NCBI RefSeq assembly: GCF_902833645.1
Contig: NZ_CADFGE010000006.1
Span: forward strand, 186,001-250,000
Source of the DNA: Paraburkholderia fungorum
GTDB lineage: Bacteria; Pseudomonadota; Gammaproteobacteria; Burkholderiales; Burkholderiaceae
DNA: 64,000 bases
Direction: 5' to 3'
The notes beneath the pieces were generated by a model that was given only the letters and a program-made list of their open reading frames with translations, was not told the origin of the DNA and did not search any database. Shown in pieces: positions 48,384 through 57,952 of this stretch; the first letter of the stretch is position 1, and each line of letters starts with the position of its first letter. The translations under genes were made by a program, and so were the position numbers.

Positions 48384-49436
48384 ATGGAATACCGCAGACT
48401 CGGCGATTCGGATGTGAAGGTTAGCCTGATTGGTCTCGGCACCATGACGTGGGGCGAGCAGAACACCGAGCAGGAAGCGCACGCACAGATCGATTACGCG
48501 CTCGACCATGGCGTCAATCTGATCGACGCCGCGGAAATGTACCCGGTGCCGCCGCGTCCCGAGACGCAAGGTTCGACCGAGCGCTATATCGGCACATGGA
48601 TCGCGCAGCATCGCGGCGCGCGCGAGAAGATCGTGCTGGCCACCAAGATCGCCGGCCCGGCGCGTCAACCGCACAACCCGCGCCATATTCGCGGCGAGGG
48701 CAACCAGTTCGACCGCAAGAATCTGACCGAAGCGCTGAACGGCAGTCTCGCGCGTCTGCAAACGGACTACGTCGATCTGTACCAGTTGCACTGGCCGGAT
48801 CGCAGCACGATGACATTCGGCCGTCCCGCCTATCCGTGGGTCGACGACGCGTATACGGTGCCGATCGAAGAAACGCTGTCGGTGCTCGCCGAGTTCGTCA
48901 AGGCTGGCAAGATTCGCCATATCGGCGTGTCGAACGAAACGCCCTGGGGTGTCGCGCAGTTTCTGCGCGCGGCCGAAAAGCTCGGCTTGCCGCGCATTGT
49001 CAGTATCCAGAATCCGTATAGCCTGTTGAACCGCACGTACGAAGCGGGTCTGTCCGAGTATGCGCATCGCGACAACATCGGCCTGCTGGCGTATTCGCCG
49101 CTGGCCTTTGGCTGGCTGTCGGGCAAGTATGAAGGCGGCGCGCGTCCGGCAGGCGCCCGCATTTCGCTGTTCGAGCGCTTTCAGCGTTACAGCAAGCCGC
49201 AAGCGGTCCAGGCCACCACGCGCTACGTGGAACTGGCGAAGCGTCATGGCCTGTCGCCCGCGCAGTTCGCGCTGGCCTTCGTCAATAGCCGGCCGTTCCT
49301 GACGAGCAATCTGATTGGCGCGACCTCGCTCGATCAACTGAAGGAAAATATCGCCAGCGCCGACCTGAAGCTTTCGCCGGAAGTGCTCGCGGAGATCGAC
49401 AAGCTGCATGAACTGCAGCCCAATCCTGCACCTTGA
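48384..49436 (+). CDS. NADP-dependent aldo-keto reductase (Tas/YajO-like)
   Basis: 350 aa from ATG 48384. MEYRRLGDSDVKVSLIGLGT is the conserved start; the catalytic tetrad is seen as Asp and Tyr in NLIDAAEMYPVPP, Lys in IVLATKIAGP and His in DLYQLHWPD. GATSLDQLKENIAS binds the cofactor phosphate. The size and the PETQGSTERYIGTWI stretch fit the Tas branch. Substrate unknown. A terminator follows. Confidence 0.92.
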   Translation: MEYRRLGDSDVKVSLIGLGTMTWGEQNTEQEAHAQIDYALDHGVNLIDAAEMYPVPPRPETQGSTERYIGTWIAQHRGAREKIVLATKIAGPARQPHNPRHIRGEGNQFDRKNLTEALNGSLARLQTDYVDLYQLHWPDRSTMTFGRPAYPWVDDAYTVPIEETLSVLAEFVKAGKIRHIGVSNETPWGVAQFLRAAEKLGLPRIVSIQNPYSLLNRTYEAGLSEYAHRDNIGLLAYSPLAFGWLSGKYEGGARPAGARISLFERFQRYSKPQAVQATTRYVELAKRHGLSPAQFALAFVNSRPFLTSNLIGATSLDQLKENIASADLKLSPEVLAEIDKLHELQPNPAP

Positions 49437-49446
49437 GGTAGTTGGC

Positions 49447-49484
49447 GAGGCGGGCAAGGCGGATTGATCTGTCTTGCCCGCCTC
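49447..49484 (+). terminator. Terminator after the aldo-keto reductase gene
   Basis: GAGGCGGGCAAG (49447-49458) pairs with CTTGCCCGCCTC (49473-49484), a perfect 12-bp stem, 10 bp after the stop codon. No long T-run follows on either strand; with genes converging it may serve both. Confidence 0.7.
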
Positions 49485-49573
49485 GGCGTGTCTGAACTTA
49501 TCTCTGCTTGTTTCACGTCGCCTCGCCTCGCCTCAAGCCCTCCGCGAACTCCCTCCAGCTCACTGCAAGCCGC

Positions 49574-50857
49574 TCAGCGGATCTTCAGCTTCGCGCGCAC
49601 CGCATAGAGCGCCGACAAACTCACCACCGCGCAGAACATCAGATAGAAACCGGGCGCGAGCTTGTTGCCGCTCGCGTCGATCAGCCAGGTAATCACGAAG
49701 GGCGCAAAGCCGCCGAACACCGTTACGCCGATGTTGTAGCTGGTCGCGAGACCGGTTGCGCGCGTTTGCGTCGGGAAAATCTCCGACATCAGCGCGGGCA
49801 GCGCGCCAAAGTACGCCGCCTTCAATGCGCCGATCCAGAGCAAGGCCAGCAGCATCGTGGCGAACGACGGATGCGCGTTCATATAGATGAAGGTCGGATA
49901 GACCGTCAGCAGCATCAGCGTCGCGGCAACCGCCATGATGCGGATCCGTCCCGCGCTATCGGACAGGTGGCCGGCGAACGGCGTCAGCACGGTGAGCACG
50001 ATGCCCGTCGCGAGCGTGGCCGCGAAACCGGTCGAGGCAGGCAGGTGCAACTGCTTGATCGCGTAAGTCGGCATGTACAGGATCATGTAGTTGGCCGCGG
50101 TCGAGATCACCAGCGAGCCGATCGCGAGCAGCATTCGGACCTTCTGCGTGCCGAACAGATCGCGCAGCGGCGTGCGCGTTTTGGGCTCCGTGCTGAACTC
50201 GGCGCCTTCGTCCACGTAGCGGCGAATATAGAAGCCGACCGGGCCGATCACGAGGCCGAATAGAAACGGAATGCGCCAGCCCCAGGATTCGAGTTGCGCT
50301 GCCGTGAGCTGACTCGTCAGCAAGGCGCCGAAGCCGGAGGCGAGCAGTGTCGCGAGCCCCTGGCTGGCGAACTGCCAGCTGCCCATGAAACCGCGCCGCT
50401 GCGGGGCGTGTTCGACCAGAAACGCGGTGGACGCACCGAACTCGCCACCCGCCGAGAATCCCTGCACCAGCCGCGACAGCATGATGCCGGCCGGCGCCCA
50501 CAAACCGATGGCGGCATACGGCGGCATCACGGCGATCGTCAACGTGCCGATCATCATCAAGCCGATCGACAGCAGCAGCGATGCCTTGCGGCCCGCGCGA
50601 TCCGCGAGCGAGCCGAGCACGAGTCCGCCAAGCGGGCGGATCAGATACGAGATGCCGAAGGTGCCGAGCGTGAGCATCAGCGAGATCGCTTCGGTACGCG
50701 CCGGGAAGAACAGCTTCGCGATCGTGACCGCGAAAAAGCCGTAGACGACGAGGTCGAACCATTCAAGCGCATTGCCGATCGACGCCGCGAGAATGATGCG
50801 ATGGACCTTCGCGGCGGATGGACGCGCGGCGCTGGCTTGCAAGGTGGACGTGATCAT
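49574..50857 (-). CDS. MFS transporter of the metabolite:H+ symporter (MHS) type
   Basis: 427 aa from ATG 50855-50857; the frame is open far upstream but only through the peptidase gene in another frame. Twelve membrane segments. The N-terminus shows IGNALEWFDLVVYGFFAVTI, typical of the ProP/KgtP/citrate group, and the loop GSLADRAGRKASLL is the MFS signature; GFSAGGEFGAST lies in helix 4-5. It probably imports an organic acid or peptide-derived substrate and, with the M20 gene 95 bp upstream, forms an operon. Confidence 0.9.
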   Translation of the reverse strand: MITSTLQASAARPSAAKVHRIILAASIGNALEWFDLVVYGFFAVTIAKLFFPARTEAISLMLTLGTFGISYLIRPLGGLVLGSLADRAGRKASLLLSIGLMMIGTLTIAVMPPYAAIGLWAPAGIMLSRLVQGFSAGGEFGASTAFLVEHAPQRRGFMGSWQFASQGLATLLASGFGALLTSQLTAAQLESWGWRIPFLFGLVIGPVGFYIRRYVDEGAEFSTEPKTRTPLRDLFGTQKVRMLLAIGSLVISTAANYMILYMPTYAIKQLHLPASTGFAATLATGIVLTVLTPFAGHLSDSAGRIRIMAVAATLMLLTVYPTFIYMNAHPSFATMLLALLWIGALKAAYFGALPALMSEIFPTQTRATGLATSYNIGVTVFGGFAPFVITWLIDASGNKLAPGFYLMFCAVVSLSALYAVRAKLKIR

Positions 50858-50952
50858 CGTGAGCGTGCCTCGTAGCGGATGCGGCTGGCAATGAACCGCG
50901 GGTGAAGTGCGAGTGATCAGGGGATGAGCGGCGAAGGTGCTGCGTTGCTCGC

Positions 50953-52365
50953 TCAAGCCGAGGCTTCTGGACGCATTGAGTTCGAGCGCGGCGCGTTCTC
51001 GCCCAGATCCCAGAACAGTCCCGCCATGATCTGCAGACCCTCGCGCACCACCGGCCCGAGCAGATGCTCGTTCGGCGCGTGCTGCGAGCAAGCGGGGTAC
51101 GAATGCGGCACCCAGATGGTCGGCAGGCCGAGCGTGTCGGCGAAGACTTCGTTGGGCAGCGTGCCGCCGAGATTCGGAAGGACGGCCGTTTTCTTGCCGG
51201 TGGTCTGTTCGAGCGAGGCGATGGCCCAGGTCACCCATGGGTCGTCGGGATTCAGACGGGTGGCCGGCGCACCGCGCTCGACGCCGATCTCGACCAGCGA
51301 AAAGCCATGCGCGTCCAGATGGGCGCGCAGATGCTGCGCCAGGTTTTCCCAGTCGGTGCCGACCACGAAGCGCAACTGGCAGTGGGCGAACGCCGATGAC
51401 GGAATGGCATTGACCGGATTCTCGGGATTGCCCGCCTTGAAGGCCAGCACTTCGAAGCTGTTCCAGCCGAACACGCGTTCTGGCGGCGTGAGACCGGGCT
51501 CGCCCCAGTTGTCGTCGACGGCCGGATCGCCCGGGCCGCCGCCTACCGTGATATCGGCCAGGGCGCGGCGCACCGCCTCCGGAATCGGCGGCGGACGCAA
51601 GCCGTCGACTGCGATCACGCCGCGCGCATCGACCAGACTGGCGAGTGCGTTCGCCAGCACGGTGGCCGGGTTGCGCAACAGGCCGCCCCAATTGCCCGAG
51701 TGATGCGCGCCGTCGCGCAGATTCAGCGAGAGTTTGAAGTTCACCGAGCCGCGCGAGCCGAGGAAGACGGTGGGGCGGCGTGCCGCGAGGCGCGGGCCGT
51801 CGGACGCGATCAGCACGTCGGCGGCCAGTTCCTGCTTGTGCTGGTGGCAGATCGCGTCGAGTCCTGGCGAGCCGGTTTCCTCGCCCATCTCGATCAGCAA
51901 TTTCGCGTTGAAGCCGAGCTTGCCGCCGCGCGCGGCCAGCACGCTCGCGAGCGCGGCGAGATTGATGGAGTGCTGGCCTTTGTTGTCGGCGGTGCCGCGG
52001 CCGTACCAGCGTTCGCCTTCGACGGTCACGGCCCAAGGCGTCAGCGGCGCGCGCCACTGGCTGTCGTAGCCGCGCACGACGTCGCCGTGGCCATAGATCA
52101 GTACGGTAGGCAGGCGCTCGTCTTCGTGACGATGGGCGACCAGGAACGGCCCGAACCCCGGTGCCGGGTTATCGACGATGCGGGTGCTAAAGCCGAGTCC
52201 TTCGACTTCCGGCGCGATTTCGTCGCTCAAGTACGAAAGCAGCGTGGCGGCACGGTCGCTTTCCTGGCTCTCGGTGCGAAAGCCGACGCGACGGTTGAGG
52301 TTCTCAAGAAAGGCGCCGGATTCGAAATGATGCGTGGCGTGTTCGATGGCCTGATTGCGGCTCAT
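50953..52365 (-). CDS. M20-family metallopeptidase
   Basis: 470 aa from ATG 52363-52365 (MSRNQAIEHATHHFE). Zinc-binding and catalytic residues are visible: GHGDVV (His and Asp), GRGTADNKGQ (bridging Asp), MGEETGSPG (catalytic Glu and zinc Glu), ASDGPR and the late His in QHAPNE. Dimerisation-domain strands (VNFKLSLNLRDGAHHSGNWG) are in the middle. It cleaves peptides or N-acyl amino acids in the cytoplasm. With the MFS gene downstream and LysR divergent, the set looks like an uptake-and-cleavage operon. Confidence 0.92.
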   Translation of the reverse strand: MSRNQAIEHATHHFESGAFLENLNRRVGFRTESQESDRAATLLSYLSDEIAPEVEGLGFSTRIVDNPAPGFGPFLVAHRHEDERLPTVLIYGHGDVVRGYDSQWRAPLTPWAVTVEGERWYGRGTADNKGQHSINLAALASVLAARGGKLGFNAKLLIEMGEETGSPGLDAICHQHKQELAADVLIASDGPRLAARRPTVFLGSRGSVNFKLSLNLRDGAHHSGNWGGLLRNPATVLANALASLVDARGVIAVDGLRPPPIPEAVRRALADITVGGGPGDPAVDDNWGEPGLTPPERVFGWNSFEVLAFKAGNPENPVNAIPSSAFAHCQLRFVVGTDWENLAQHLRAHLDAHGFSLVEIGVERGAPATRLNPDDPWVTWAIASLEQTTGKKTAVLPNLGGTLPNEVFADTLGLPTIWVPHSYPACSQHAPNEHLLGPVVREGLQIMAGLFWDLGENAPRSNSMRPEASA

Positions 52366-52450
52366 GTTTGTCTCTCTCCGATGCGGGGTGCGGGGGATGG
52401 CGGCGACGCGGCGCCTGGTGCGGCACGGTTCTCGATTCGCGGCCATCAGC

Positions 52451-52503
52451 TTCGAAACGATTCTAGGAGGCCGTTATTTTTGTCACAATGATCGTGTTTC
52501 GAA
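52451..52503. promoter_or_regulatory. Paired inverted sites in the M20-lysR promoter region
   Basis: TTCGAAAC (52451-52458) and GTTTCGAA (52496-52503) are perfect inverted copies 37 bases apart, extended by GAT and ATC inward. They sit midway between the divergent starts at 52365 and 52588, where a LysR-type regulator would bind. Confidence 0.5.
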
Positions 52504-52587
52504 ACTTGCATTGCCGAAAAGGCAAAGCTGAATCTCTTCACACACGGCTGCACACGTTCGTGCGTACCTTTGCTCAAGGCAACCTTC

Positions 52588-53547
52588 ATGGCACTTTCAT
52601 TGCACGGCATCGCATTGCGCTATTTTGTGGAAGTGGCGCGTACGGGCTCGATTAGCGACGCGTCCGCGCGGCTGCATGTGGCTGTTTCGGCGATCAGCCG
52701 GCAGATCGCGCGGCTTGAAAGCGATCTCGGCGTCGCGCTGTTCGAGCGGCGGCCGCGTGGCATGTCGCTCTCCGAGGCGGGTGAGCGGCTGCTTGCCTAT
52801 GCGCAGCGCAGCCTGCTGGAGGCGGAGCATGTGATGAAGGAGATCGGCGGCCTCGAGGCATTGCACGGCAGCATGATCAAGGTCGCGAGTTCAGAGGGGT
52901 TTGCGGCGGATTTTTTGCCCAGTGCAATGGCGGCGTTCCGCGGCCAGTACCCGGGGATCGACTTCACGCTCTCCGTGATGCCGCCGGGCGAGGCGACCCG
53001 ACGGGTGCGCGATGGCGACGCCGATCTCGCGCTGACCTTCAGTCTCGCGCCGGAGAAGGGCGTCAAGGTCGAGCACACCGAGCGCGCGCCGGTGCTGGCG
53101 CTGCTGCACGCCGACCATCCCCTGGCGGCGCGCGCGCGGGTGTCGCTGGCCGACCTGCGGCGCTATCCGCTGGTGCTGCCGGAGCCTGGTACGACGATCC
53201 GGCAACTGATCGACATTACCTGTGCGCTTGAAGGCGTGCTGCTCGAACCGGATCTCATCAGCAACAATAGCGGGGCGATGTACCGTTACGCGCAGAAGTC
53301 CGGGGCGATCATGTTCACGGGGCTGCTATCGGTGCGCGACCGTTACGCCGGCGACGGCTTCGTCGCGATACCGCTGACGCACCCGCAGATGCGTCAGCGC
53401 AGCATCCAGGTGCAAACCATGGCCGGCCGGGAGTTGCCGCCGTCGGTCAAGGCGTTCCGCGACCATCTGATTGCTGAGATCGGCGGCGCGAAGCCGACGG
53501 ATGCTGCGACGCCGAAGCCTGCCCGAAAGCGTGGCAAGGCGCATTGA
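52588..53547 (+). CDS. LysR-type regulator (likely of the M20-MFS operon)
   Basis: 319 aa from ATG 52588. The N-terminal winged helix-turn-helix is clear (LRYFVEVARTGSISDASARL, HVAVSAISRQIARLESDLGV, ALFERRPRGMSLSEAGERLL), followed by the effector domain (GDADLALTFSLAPEKGVKVE and others). The C-terminus is Lys/Arg rich. It is divergent from the M20-MFS pair with paired inverted sites between them, the usual arrangement for control by the pathway substrate. Confidence 0.93.
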   Translation: MALSLHGIALRYFVEVARTGSISDASARLHVAVSAISRQIARLESDLGVALFERRPRGMSLSEAGERLLAYAQRSLLEAEHVMKEIGGLEALHGSMIKVASSEGFAADFLPSAMAAFRGQYPGIDFTLSVMPPGEATRRVRDGDADLALTFSLAPEKGVKVEHTERAPVLALLHADHPLAARARVSLADLRRYPLVLPEPGTTIRQLIDITCALEGVLLEPDLISNNSGAMYRYAQKSGAIMFTGLLSVRDRYAGDGFVAIPLTHPQMRQRSIQVQTMAGRELPPSVKAFRDHLIAEIGGAKPTDAATPKPARKRGKAH

Positions 53548-53739
53548 AAGGCAAATCTCCCTGCCGGACGGCGATTGGCGACCTAAACTGTGGTGACGGG
53601 GCGGCCCGGTGGGCTTTCAAGGCATGGCTGGCAATGCTGCGGCTCGCACCAGTGGTAGGATTCAGCCCGAAAAACGGAGAGCGGTACGTGACGAATCGGC
53701 GTGCCGTGAATAACAGAGCGATAGGAATCAGGACATCGA

Positions 53740-54162
53740 ATGGCGCAACAAAAAACCAACCCAAAACTTGAGCAGGCGCTGACGCGCGGGGATCTCGCAA
53801 TTCGCCAGGCCAACTCGGCGCGGGCCACAGCGTTGCTACGCGCGCTGGGCAAGATGATCATTGAGGCGTCCGCGACGATCGGGGTGGAGGCATTCACGCT
53901 GATTCCGGACGGCGACAAGATTTACGATCCTACCGATGGGCTTTGGCCGCAGGAGTTGCTGGTTTCGCTCGACGGTCCTGTCGAGGAAGCGGATCCGGAT
54001 GAAGTTCGCACGGTGCGGTTGATTGCCGATGATCCGGGCACGGTGTTCAGGGTTGAATGGCAGCGTGCCGATGGGAAGATCGGGCGTCAGGATGGGGGGC
54101 CGTTTGCAACGGTGGCTTTTATTTCTGATGTGGATATTCCCTGGACGGATGATGAGGATTGA
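53740..54162 (+). CDS. Hypothetical protein
   Basis: 140 aa from ATG 53740. A helical N-terminus (KLEQALTRGDLAIRQANSAR, ATALLRALGKMIIEASATIG) is followed by a beta-rich acidic half (QELLVSLDGPVEEADPDEVR, PGTVFRVEWQRADGKIGRQD). It ends in an acidic tail. No membrane segment. Function not recognised. Confidence 0.65.
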   Translation: MAQQKTNPKLEQALTRGDLAIRQANSARATALLRALGKMIIEASATIGVEAFTLIPDGDKIYDPTDGLWPQELLVSLDGPVEEADPDEVRTVRLIADDPGTVFRVEWQRADGKIGRQDGGPFATVAFISDVDIPWTDDED

Positions 54163-54227
54163 GGGGTGGGGTTTTGCCTGCTCGGCGGTTGTGGGTTTTT
54201 TGGCGTTGCCGTGGTGGGGGTTTGGTT

Positions 54228-54970
54228 CTGTTGTTGGTCTTTTGGCCTTTCCTTGATTTGTTAGTGGTCTATTAGCGTTGCCCCTGTGCGGGGCGGCACC
54301 TACTTTTCTTTGCCGGCCGCAAAGAAAAGTAGGCAAAAGAAAGCGGCTCAAACCGCTAATTTTTAAGCGGGTCCCCCGCGCAGCCACGGTAGTGGTGCAT
54401 CTGGAATCCGTGCCCCCGCACACTCCGCGCCGTTGACACAGGGCTCATCAGCTCCCACTCCGCACTGCGTGCGTCGCGGACGGGTCTGCCAGGGAAACCA
54501 GCGGCTTCGCTTCGCGCAGCGGGAGCCGTCGGCTTCGCCTTGGCGAGATGCTCCCACTCCGGTTGGCGAACTGCTTCAAAGGAAATGTCGTGCGTTACAT
54601 TCGCGGTGCGATCGCGATCGCGCTCGCGGCCGCGTTTGTGCTTGCAGCAGCGATGCAACCACGAGTCGGGGAACGGACCAAACCGCGGAAGCGCAAGTCC
54701 GGCGGGCGGTGTTTTGAACAGGGTATCGGCGCGCGCAGCGCCGCCGGAGGTATGACTCCTTTGTCACTGACGCTGAATGTGCGAGGCGACAGATTCCAGA
54801 TGCACCACTGTCGCTACTGCGCGGGGGACCCGCTTAAGAATTAGCGGTGTGAGCCGCTTTCTTTGCTTATCTTTCTTTGCGGCGGCAAAGAAAGTAAGTG
54901 CCGCCCCGCACAGGGGCAACGCTAATAGACCACTACCAAATCAAGGAAAGGCCAAAAAGACCAGCAACAG
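54228..54970. repeat. 743-bp palindromic intergenic repeat (MITE-like)
   Basis: The two ends are long inverted copies: from 54228 (CTGTTGTTGGTC...) to about 54440, and back from 54970 to about 54760. Shared blocks include GGCCTTTCCTTGATTTG, GTGGTCTATTAGCGTTGCC, CCTGTGCGGGGCGGCAC, AAGCGGGTCCCCCGCGCAG and GTGGTGCATCTGGAAT. Each arm also holds an internal hairpin (CTTTCTTTGC / GCAAAGAAAG). The 300-bp middle has no gene. The blocks look like the intergenic repeat found in many copies in Paraburkholderia genomes. It fills most of the gap 54163-55078. Confidence 0.85.
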
Positions 54971-55078
54971 ACTAGAGACAACCACCACAGCAAGGAAAGG
55001 CCAAAATTCCAGCCCAAGGAAACCCAACCCGCCAAAGGCAAACCAGATAAACCAAGCGCCGCGCAGGCAAAAAAAACC

Positions 55079-56005
55079 TCAAACAGCAACCTCCCGCCCA
55101 CCCCCCATCACCGACATAACAAAATCAAAAAAAGCCCTAACCTTAGCCGGCGGCCGATGCCGCGAAGGATAAAGCGCATACACCGGATGAACCTCATCCT
55201 TCCAGTCAGGAAACAGCTCAACCAGCTTGCCATTGGCAAGCAACGACTCAACACCAAGCGCAAGCACCTGCGCGATCCCCTGGCCCGCAGCACACACACT
55301 GTGCAACGTGCCAACGTCATTCACCATCAAACGCCCCTGCGGGGTAATCGCAATCTTCTTGCGCCCGCGATGAAACTCCCAACTGAACGGGTAACCCGTC
55401 AACGGATTGCGAAACTTGATGCACACATGCTTGCCGTTTTCGAGCTCGGCCGGACTAGCCGGATGACCATGCTTCTTAAGATACGACGGCGCGGCCACCG
55501 TCATAATCCGCGTGTCGATCAGCTTGCGTGAAATCAGCGTTGAAACCGGCGGTTCGCCGAAACGAATCGCAAGGTCGAACCCATCAGCAACCATATCGCC
55601 TAACTGGTCGCGCGTGATCAACTCGAGTTGCAGATCGGGATGCCTGTCGATAAAGCCGCCGAGCCTCGGCCCCAGCACGAGACGCGAAAACAATGGATCC
55701 ATGCTCACCCGCAAACGTCCGCGAACCGCAGTCGCACCTTGCGCCGCCGTAGCAGCCGCTTCCTCGAGCCCACCGAGTAGCGGAACGATCTGTTCGTAAA
55801 ATCGCCGGCCTTCGTCAGTCAGCACGACCGAGCGCGTGGTGCGGTCGAACAACCGGATGCCAAGGCGTGTTTCAAGCCGTGCAACCGAACGGCTGACCCC
55901 GGATTGCGACATATCGAGTGCTTCGCCAGCCGCCGCAAAACTGCCGCAGTCGACGATCGCCGTCAGCACGCCCATGCCGTTCAGCATGCGCTCGTCAAAT
56001 GGCAT
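55079..56005 (-). CDS. LysR-type regulator
   Basis: 308 aa from ATG 56003-56005. DNA-binding part: MLNGMGVLTAIVDCGSFAAA, LDMSQSGVSRSVARLETRLG, RLFDRTTRSVVLTDEGRRFY. The effector domain resembles the CrgA/AaeR group (LELITRDQLGDMVADGFDLA, GFDLAIRFGEPPVSTLISRK). No divergent target gene is next to it, so its regulon is elsewhere. It is read toward the palindromic repeat. Confidence 0.92.
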   Translation of the reverse strand: MPFDERMLNGMGVLTAIVDCGSFAAAGEALDMSQSGVSRSVARLETRLGIRLFDRTTRSVVLTDEGRRFYEQIVPLLGGLEEAAATAAQGATAVRGRLRVSMDPLFSRLVLGPRLGGFIDRHPDLQLELITRDQLGDMVADGFDLAIRFGEPPVSTLISRKLIDTRIMTVAAPSYLKKHGHPASPAELENGKHVCIKFRNPLTGYPFSWEFHRGRKKIAITPQGRLMVNDVGTLHSVCAAGQGIAQVLALGVESLLANGKLVELFPDWKDEVHPVYALYPSRHRPPAKVRAFFDFVMSVMGGGREVAV

Positions 56006-56388
56006 GTGATATTCCCTTGTTATGCATTAATGCCCGACATGCTAACGCGAAATATCGTTTGAATTCAGACGCCGGTATCGGGAGACCCAGGCTTTCCCAA
56101 CGCATCGATGACGCTGCATCATGAGTGGAATAACCGTCACGCTATCGCGTCACGCAAGCGTCCAGCGCCGATCCGAATGCGTCGGGCCGATGCACGGTGG
56201 AATGCGGATTTCGTCATGCGTTATGAATATTCACGCCGATCAACGGAGAACGCGATCAGGCCGTAAGTTTTTATTATCGATTTTGCCGATCTATCGAATA
56301 TTGCCGCCACCGCAATGCTGGCGGCGCCCGTTTGAATGAAACCGCGACGGTTTTTCCGGCATCCGCGTGCGGGATCGGGCCACGTTGC
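56006..56388. other. 380-bp intergenic stretch
   Basis: No gene supported. It carries the promoter of the LysR gene at its left side. A GCCGCC.../...GGCGGC hairpin at 56307-56328, just past the transporter's stop, may end that transcript. Confidence 0.4.
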
Positions 56389-57789
56389 TCAGCGTCCCGC
56401 GCCCTGAGTCGCTCGCCCACGCACCTCGCGCGTGACGGGCGCTTCGTCGAGATGGCGGAATATCCATGCTGACACCAGCGTGATGACGCCCACGCACACG
56501 AAGCTCAGGCGAAACCCGAGCGCGGCCGATCCCCATTGCGCCGAGAACAGATTCACGAGGCCGCCGCCGATCGAGACGCCCAGCCCGATCGCCAGCATCT
56601 GCACCATCGAAAAAAGGCTGTTGCCGCTGCCGGCGTCTTCATGCGAGAGACCCTTGAGCGTGACGCTGTTCATCGCCGCGAATTGCATGGAGTTGGCGCC
56701 GCCGAACACCGCCAGAATCACAATCCCGACGATCAGCGGCGTACCGCGCGTGATCAATGCGAGCGCAACGATCGACGAGCCCACGATCACCGTGTTGACG
56801 AGCAGAAAGGTGTCATAGCCATAGCGGCGCACGAGCGGTGCAATCCAGCGCTTGGTGAGGGTGCCGGCCAGCGCGGCGGGCAGCATCATCAGGCCGGAAT
56901 GCAGCGGCGTATAACCGAGCTGCAATTGCAGCAGCAAGGGCACGAGGAACGGCACGGCGCTTGAGCCGATGCGGCATACCAGGTTGCCGATCAGACCGAC
57001 GCTGAAATTCGGTTCGCGAAAGAGCGCAAGTTTGAAGAGCGGATTGCTGCGTCGCCTCGCATGCGGAATGTAGGCGAGCGCGCTCACCACAGCGAGCGCG
57101 AAGAGGCCGGCCGACCATGCCAGGCGATGCGACGGCACCGGCGCGTCGACGGCCAGCGAAAACGCGATCATGCACAGCGACAGCAGCCCACAACCGACAA
57201 AGTCGAACGGCGGCGCCTGCGTCTCCCCATGCGCCGGTAAAAATCGCTGCACCGCATAAAGGCCCAATGCGCCGATCGGCACGTTGATCAGGAAAATCCA
57301 GTGCCAGGTAATGGCCTGAACGAACCAGCCGCCGAGCGTTGGGCCCGCGATCGGCCCCAACTGGCCGGCAATCGAAATGAACGCGAGCGCCGATACGTAT
57401 TGCTCGCTCGAGACGCTGCGCAGCACGGCGAGCCGCCCGATCGGCAACAGCATCGAACCGCCCAGTCCTTGCAGGACCCGCGCGAGCACCAGCTGGCCGA
57501 GCGTATGCGCGCTCGCGCAACAGAGCGATCCGAGCACGAAGATGAGAATCGCCGCGAAGTACACGCGCCGCGTGCCGAAGCGATCGGCGAGCCAGCCCGA
57601 CGCGGGCGTGAGCATCGCCATTGTCAGCGTGTAGGCGACCACGATCGGTTGCATCGCGAGCGGCGCGACGTGCAGACTCCTGGCAATCGACGGTAGCGCG
57701 GTGTTGACGATCGTCGTGTCGAGCGACTGCATGAAAAAGCCGGCGGCGACGATCCAGAGTAGCGCGGTCTGAGCGGAATCCTTGTTCAT
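56389..57789 (-). CDS. MFS multidrug efflux transporter (MdtD-like, 14-helix type)
   Basis: 466 aa from ATG 57787-57789. The start LLWIVAAGFFMQSLDTTIVN with TALPSIARSLHV is typical of the DHA2/EmrB-MdtD group. GWLADRFGTRRVYFAA is the MFS signature loop and LARVLQGLGGSMLLPIGRLA contains the antiporter motif in helix 5. The predicted role is proton-driven drug export. The divergent LysR gene with a clear operator between them is probably its regulator. Confidence 0.88.
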   Translation of the reverse strand: MNKDSAQTALLWIVAAGFFMQSLDTTIVNTALPSIARSLHVAPLAMQPIVVAYTLTMAMLTPASGWLADRFGTRRVYFAAILIFVLGSLCCASAHTLGQLVLARVLQGLGGSMLLPIGRLAVLRSVSSEQYVSALAFISIAGQLGPIAGPTLGGWFVQAITWHWIFLINVPIGALGLYAVQRFLPAHGETQAPPFDFVGCGLLSLCMIAFSLAVDAPVPSHRLAWSAGLFALAVVSALAYIPHARRRSNPLFKLALFREPNFSVGLIGNLVCRIGSSAVPFLVPLLLQLQLGYTPLHSGLMMLPAALAGTLTKRWIAPLVRRYGYDTFLLVNTVIVGSSIVALALITRGTPLIVGIVILAVFGGANSMQFAAMNSVTLKGLSHEDAGSGNSLFSMVQMLAIGLGVSIGGGLVNLFSAQWGSAALGFRLSFVCVGVITLVSAWIFRHLDEAPVTREVRGRATQGAGR

Positions 57790-57870
57790 ATCCAAATGAG
57801 CGTTAGGGCGCTGCCGGGGACAGATCGGCGCCCGTGCTCGAAACAATCGTTGGCGGGATAGCGTCATGGT

Positions 57871-57935
57871 ATTGACATCCCTGTCAATCGGGAACCCCAC
57901 TGGGGACGTTGACTGTTATCGACATTGCCGATAAC
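57871..57935. promoter_or_regulatory. LysR-type operator sites between the efflux gene and lysR
   Basis: TTATCG-ACATTGC-CGATAA (57916-57934) contains the classical ATC-N9-GAT and T-N11-A pattern of LysR boxes and ends 18 bp before the lysR start at 57953. A second perfect dyad, ATTGACA-TCCC-TGTCAAT (57871-57888), lies closer to the efflux gene. Two sites of this kind fit activation of one gene and autorepression of the other. Confidence 0.75.
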
Positions 57936-57952
57936 CAGGCTCACAATGATTT

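Noticed and set aside
50858..52057. Extension of the MFS frame far upstream
   Set aside because: It runs through the M20 gene in another frame; MITSTL at 50857 fits the family N-terminus.
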